From Methylomonas sp. (GTDB taxonomy: Bacteria; Pseudomonadota; Gammaproteobacteria; Methylococcales; Methylomonadaceae), in contig JALSIU010000179.1 of the NCBI GenBank assembly GCA_026989715.1, forward strand, positions 1 through 18,418: a stretch of DNA of 18,418 nucleotides, given 5' to 3'. Below, piece by piece: positions 14,988 to 18,418 of this stretch. The notes beneath the pieces were generated by a model that was given only the letters and a program-made list of their open reading frames with translations, had not been told where the DNA came from and searched no databases. The stretch's first letter is position 1. Each line of letters opens with the position of its first letter. The position numbers were made by a program, and so were the translations under genes.

Positions 14988-15629
14988 ATGCAAGCATTTA
15001 CCAAACTGACTGCACAGGTTGCTCCTTTGGATCGGGCTAATGTGGACACAGATGCCATTATTCCTAAGCAGTTTTTAAAATCAATTCGACGCGCCGGTTT
15101 TGGGCCTTATTTATTTGATGAGTGGCGTTATACAGATATTGGCGAGCCTGAAATGGATTGCACTAACCGCCCTTTGCAAAAGGATTTTGTATTAAATAAT
15201 CCGGATTATAAAGAGGCCAAAATTCTTTTGACTCGGGAGAATTTTGGTTGTGGCTCTTCAAGAGAGCATGCGCCCTGGGCATTGGAAGACTATGGTTTTC
15301 GTGCCATTATTGCTTCTAGTTTTGCAGATATTTTTTATAATAATTGTTTTAAAAATGGTATTTTGCCAATTGTTTTATCGGTAGAGTTGATCGAAGCGTT
15401 ATTTCAAGAAGTCTCGGCCGGTTATCAATTAAGCATTGATTTAGAGGCGCAAACTATCACAACGCCGAGTGGCAAAGAAATTGCATTTACAATTGATGCG
15501 GCCAGAAAATATCGTTTGTTTAATGGTTTAGATGATATTGCATTGACTTTATTGCAGGCTGATAAAATAAAAGAATACGAGCTTGAGCGTGCTAAGCGTG
15601 CTCCTTGGCTATTTGTTGAAGCAAATTAG
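14988..15629 (+). CDS. leuD: 3-isopropylmalate dehydratase, small subunit
   Basis: LeuD is the swivelling small subunit that completes the isopropylmalate isomerase active site with LeuC. The product of about 213 residues fits the family (E. coli 201). Diagnostic sequence is N-V-D-T-D-A-I-I-P-K-Q-F near residue 20 and E-N-F-G-C-G-S-S-R-E-H-A near 85. Two ATG codons stand together at 14985 and 14988; the second has better spacing (7 bases) from AGGA at 14977-14980, and choosing the first adds only one residue. The AGGA overlaps the leuC stop region, so the two are translated as a pair. Confidence 0.96.
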   Translation: MQAFTKLTAQVAPLDRANVDTDAIIPKQFLKSIRRAGFGPYLFDEWRYTDIGEPEMDCTNRPLQKDFVLNNPDYKEAKILLTRENFGCGSSREHAPWALEDYGFRAIIASSFADIFYNNCFKNGILPIVLSVELIEALFQEVSAGYQLSIDLEAQTITTPSGKEIAFTIDAARKYRLFNGLDDIALTLLQADKIKEYELERAKRAPWLFVEAN

Positions 15630-15664
15630 ATAAGAATTAAATTGAGAAGAAGGTTTTTACGTAA

Positions 15665-16753
15665 ATGACACAGAAAATTGCAGTATTACCCGGTGATGGT
15701 ATCGGCCCTGAAATTGTTACAGAAGCGATTAAAGTATTGGAATACTTGAATGCGGATATGAATTTGGGATTAGAGTTTGAGCATGGGTTGATTGGCGGTG
15801 CGGCGTATGATGCAACGAAATTACCTTTTCCTGATGCAACGATTGACCTGGTAAAGCAAGCCGATGCTGTTTTATTGGGGGCTGTTGGCGGATATAAATG
15901 GGAGTCGTTAGATATTGCCGTACGCCCTGAAAAAGGTTTGTTGGGATTGCGTTCCGAGTTGCAGTTATTTTCTAATTTACGCCCAGCTATTTTGTATCCG
16001 CAGCTGGCCGGTGCATCAACCTTGAAACCTGAAGTGGTTGCGGGGCTGGATATTATGATTGTACGTGAGTTAACCGGCGGTATTTATTTTGGTCAGCCCC
16101 GCGGTGTTAGAGTGCTGGAAAATGGCGAAAAGCAAGGTTATAACACTTTAGTTTATAGCGAATCTGAAATACGCCGTATTGGCCACTCTGCATTTAAAAT
16201 TGCTCAAAAACGTAATAAGCGTTTGTGCTCGGTTGATAAAGCCAATGTTTTGGAGTGTACCGAATTATGGCGCGAGATTATGACGGAAATTTCTACAGAG
16301 TATCCTGACGTTGAATTAAGTCATATGTATGTTGATAATGCCTCGATGCAATTAGTACGCGCTCCGAAGCAGTTTGATACGATGGTCACGACTAATATGT
16401 TTGGAGATATTCTATCCGATACTGCCTCGATGTTGACCGGTTCAATCGGCATGTTGCCATCGGCCTCCTTAGATGTTGATGGCAAAGGAATGTATGAACC
16501 CATTCATGGTTCTGCGCCTGATATAGCAGGGCAAGGTATAGCAAACCCCTTAGCAACCATTTTATCAGCGGCTATGATGATGCGTTATACATTTAACCAA
16601 GCCTCTGTTGCTGACCGTATTGAGCAAGCTGTTAATATGGCTTTAGATGCTAATGTGCGTACTACCGATATTTATTCTGAGGGTATGCAAAAAGTAAGTA
16701 CTTCAGAAATGGGCGATGCTGTTGTATCTGCACTGCAGTCGGGAGAGAAATAA
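15665..16753 (+). CDS. leuB: 3-isopropylmalate dehydrogenase
   Basis: LeuB oxidises and decarboxylates 3-isopropylmalate to 2-ketoisocaproate with NAD. The 362-residue product matches E. coli LeuB (363). Visible family features: L-P-G-D-G-I-G-P-E at the N-terminus; R-E-L-T-G-G-I-Y-F-G in the substrate region near 140; Y-V-D-N-A-S-M-Q near 222; the metal-binding N-M-F-G-D-I-L-S-D near 245; and G-S-A-P-D-I-A-G near 280, whose aspartate favours NAD over NADP. The start has AGAAGAAGG about 11 bases upstream. Its TAA stop overlaps the asd start by one base, linking leucine and aspartate-family synthesis in one transcript. Confidence 0.97.
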   Translation: MTQKIAVLPGDGIGPEIVTEAIKVLEYLNADMNLGLEFEHGLIGGAAYDATKLPFPDATIDLVKQADAVLLGAVGGYKWESLDIAVRPEKGLLGLRSELQLFSNLRPAILYPQLAGASTLKPEVVAGLDIMIVRELTGGIYFGQPRGVRVLENGEKQGYNTLVYSESEIRRIGHSAFKIAQKRNKRLCSVDKANVLECTELWREIMTEISTEYPDVELSHMYVDNASMQLVRAPKQFDTMVTTNMFGDILSDTASMLTGSIGMLPSASLDVDGKGMYEPIHGSAPDIAGQGIANPLATILSAAMMMRYTFNQASVADRIEQAVNMALDANVRTTDIYSEGMQKVSTSEMGDAVVSALQSGEK

Positions 16754-17775
16754 TGACAAAGAAATATAATGTAGCAATTGTCGGCGCAACAGGTGCTGTC
16801 GGCGAAGCCATGATTTCAATTTTAGAAGAACGCAAGTTCCCGGTTGACCGGGTTTACGCTTTAGCAAGTGCCCGCTCGGCAGGTAAGCGCATCCCATTTA
16901 ATGGTAGAAACTTGGTTGTACAGGATTTAGCCGAGTTTGACTTCTCGAAAGCAAATATTGGCTTATTTTCAGCAGGTGCTTCAATTTCTGAGCAATATGC
17001 ACCTATTGCTGCTGAGGCAGGCTGTGTTGTGATTGATAATACGTCACAGTTTCGTTATGACGATGACATTCCTTTAGTGGTACCTGAGGTGAATGCTACG
17101 AGCATTGCTAAACATGGGGTGCGTAAAATTATTGCCAATCCTAATTGCTCAACCATTCAAATGTTAGTGGCTTTAAAACCTATTTATGATGCCGTAGGAA
17201 TAGAACGTATTAATGTGTGTACTTATCAGGCAGTATCAGGATCCGGTAAAGAAGGGATTGAAGAAGTAGTCAAGCAGACGGGGCAGTTGCTAAATGGCAA
17301 GCCGATTACTGCAAAGGTGTATCCTAAACAAATTGCTTTTAATGTATTGCCGCAAATTGATGTTTTTATGGATAACGGCTATACCAAGGAAGAAATGAAA
17401 ATGGTATGGGAAACCAAAAAAATCATGGGTGATGATAGCATTCAGGTAAATCCAACCGCAGTACGAGTGCCTGTCTTTTATGGGCATTCTGAAGCTATTC
17501 ATATTGAAACACGTGAAAAAATAACTGTGGAGCGTGTGCGTGAGCTCTTAGCGGCAACAAAGGGCATTACGGTGATGGATGAGCGCGTAGAGGGGGGCTA
17601 CCCTACTGCTGTCACTGAGTCTTCGGGTAATGATGATGTATTTGTTGGTCGGATTAGAGAAGATATTTCACATGAAAAAGGCATTAACCTATGGGTTGTG
17701 GCTGACAATGTGCGTAAAGGGGCTGCTTTAAATAGTGTGCAAATTGCTGAAGAATTGGTAAAAAATTATATCTAG
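16753..17775 (+). CDS. asd: aspartate-semialdehyde dehydrogenase
   Basis: Asd reduces aspartyl phosphate to aspartate semialdehyde with NADPH, the branch-point step towards lysine, diaminopimelate, threonine and methionine. The 340-residue product has the nucleotide-binding G-A-T-G-A-V-G at residues 11-17, the catalytic Cys132 in N-P-N-C-S-T and the catalytic histidine His245 in G-H-S-E-A. The short length and sequence place it in the class shared by Pseudomonas and Gram-positive bacteria rather than the 367-residue E. coli class. The start shares a base with the leuB stop (TAATG). The order leuB-asd-fimV is the one known in Pseudomonas. Confidence 0.95.
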   Translation: MTKKYNVAIVGATGAVGEAMISILEERKFPVDRVYALASARSAGKRIPFNGRNLVVQDLAEFDFSKANIGLFSAGASISEQYAPIAAEAGCVVIDNTSQFRYDDDIPLVVPEVNATSIAKHGVRKIIANPNCSTIQMLVALKPIYDAVGIERINVCTYQAVSGSGKEGIEEVVKQTGQLLNGKPITAKVYPKQIAFNVLPQIDVFMDNGYTKEEMKMVWETKKIMGDDSIQVNPTAVRVPVFYGHSEAIHIETREKITVERVRELLAATKGITVMDERVEGGYPTAVTESSGNDDVFVGRIREDISHEKGINLWVVADNVRKGAALNSVQIAEELVKNYI

Positions 17776-17801
17776 GCTAAACTTAAATCAATATATTTAG
17801 C
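17776..17801 (+). other. weak AT-rich hairpin after asd
   Basis: GCTAAA (17776-17781) can pair with TTTAGC (17796-17801) across a 14-base loop, directly after the asd stop, followed by TGTGTTTTAGG. The stem is only six pairs and the T run is poor, so at best it is a partial terminator or attenuator before fimV. Confidence 0.25.
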
Positions 17802-17839
17802 TGTGTTTTAGGTGGAAAACTTGTTGGAAGGAGAGTGTG

Positions 17840-18418
17840 GTGCATAAAATGAAGAAAACTTTAGTAGCTATGTCTTTACTAGCTCCTATGGCTGCACATT
17901 CATTAGGTATTGGTGATATTAAATTACATTCGGCATTAAATCAAAAGCTTAATGCTGAGATTGCCCTTTCTTTAACGGCGGATGAGACTATCTCTGATAT
18001 AAAAGTCTCATTAGCATCCCCTAATAAATTTGATGAAGCAGGGATAGCTTGGAGTTATTTTTTATCAACCATTCAATTTAAGCCTATCTTAAAAAAGAAT
18101 GGCCAGGTTATTATTCAGTTGACCTCGAAAGAAGTCGTACAAGAGCCTTTCTTGGATTTTTTGGTTGAAGTCAGTTGGCCGAAGGGAGATATTTTTAAAG
18201 AGTTTACAGTCTTGGTAGACCCGCCTGCTATTTTTCAATCACCTAATATCAGTGCTCCTAATGCTCAAGTCACTCAAGCTACACTGAATACTGGCAACAA
18301 ACAATATAGTAGTCAAGTTGACTATAGTCGTTTGGCGGTAGAAGGGCAATATGGCCCGACGAGAAGAAATGATTCATTGTGGAAAGTTGCTAAAAAAGTC
18401 AATAAATATCATGATGTT
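17840..18418 (+). CDS. fimV: FimV-like peptidoglycan-associated polar hub protein, N-terminal part (3' end outside window)
   Basis: The frame is open from 17840 to the window end (193 codons). It begins with a signal peptide (M-K-K-T-L-V-A-M-S-L-L-A-P-M-A-A-H-S-L) and runs into G-I-G-D-I-K-L-H-S-A-L-N-Q-K-L-N-A-E-I, the hallmark of the FimV N-terminal domain. Y-G-P-T-R-R-N-D-S-L-W-K-V-A near residue 170 is the start of a LysM-like region. FimV helps place type IV pilus and type II secretion components at the pole in Pseudomonas and its relatives. The GTG at 17840 is preferred because AAGGAG (17828-17833) lies 6 bases upstream; the in-frame ATG at 17849 is 15 bases away. It follows asd by 64 bases, as in Pseudomonas. 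The acidic middle and C-terminal domains are outside the window. Confidence 0.9.
   Translation, partial: MHKMKKTLVAMSLLAPMAAHSLGIGDIKLHSALNQKLNAEIALSLTADETISDIKVSLASPNKFDEAGIAWSYFLSTIQFKPILKKNGQVIIQLTSKEVVQEPFLDFLVEVSWPKGDIFKEFTVLVDPPAIFQSPNISAPNAQVTQATLNTGNKQYSSQVDYSRLAVEGQYGPTRRNDSLWKVAKKVNKYHDV

Noticed and set aside
1..18418. Search for CRISPR arrays, transposases, phage genes, toxin-antitoxin pairs, tRNA genes
   Set aside because: No regularly spaced repeats, terminal inverted repeats, characteristic proteins or cloverleaf sequences were recognised; the region looks like stable core genome.

Overview
This 18.4 kb window reads as a core chromosomal region of an AT-leaning gammaproteobacterium. 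Three things support this: the prfB-lysS pair with RF2 autoregulatory frameshifting, an adk gene of the 214-residue proteobacterial type, and the order leuC-leuD-leuB-asd-fimV, which is the order known from Pseudomonas-like gammaproteobacteria. A SUF operon with an Rrf2-type regulator and SufU (not SufE/SufA) would fit sulfur- or methane-oxidising gammaproteobacteria such as Methylococcales or Thiotrichales, but the exact order is a guess from sequence alone. No insertion sequences, CRISPR arrays, tRNA or rRNA genes, prophage genes or foreign-looking islands were seen.

Layout. (1) 2-724: the C-terminal EAL domain of a cyclic-di-GMP phosphodiesterase whose start lies left of the window. (2) 751-7818: a SUF iron-sulfur cluster operon, sufR-sufB-sufC-sufD-sufS-sufU, followed in the same direction by rsmJ (16S rRNA methyltransferase) and a Rieske-type ferredoxin. 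A candidate promoter before sufR has an inverted repeat over its -10 box, as expected for autorepression. (3) 7825-8251: a hairpin between convergent genes and a small exported helical protein of unknown function on the minus strand. (4) 8417-11086: prfB, read through a +1 programmed frameshift, then lysS, closed by a strong bidirectional terminator at 11104-11132. (5) 11148-11612 (minus): a two-CBS-domain protein, divergent from adk. (6) 11833-17775: adk, an LpxD-like acyltransferase, leuC, leuD, leuB and asd, tightly packed and probably one transcription unit or a nested set. (7) 17840-end: the N-terminus of FimV, cut by the window edge.

How it works together. SufS takes sulfur from cysteine, SufU is the likely sulfur acceptor, and SufBCD is the ATP-driven scaffold. 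SufR probably senses cluster status and represses the operon. Clients are present in the window: the Rieske protein carries a 2Fe-2S cluster and LeuC a 4Fe-4S cluster. LeuCD and LeuB perform the isomerase and dehydrogenase steps of leucine synthesis; leuA is not here. Asd serves lysine, threonine, methionine and peptidoglycan precursor synthesis.

I see no clearly undescribed system. The points most worth a second look are the sufR operator/promoter overlap, the SufU-RsmJ-Rieske extension of the SUF operon, the exported unknown protein, the LpxD-like gene outside an lpx cluster, and the complete absence of UGA stop codons among the 19 genes whose stops are visible.
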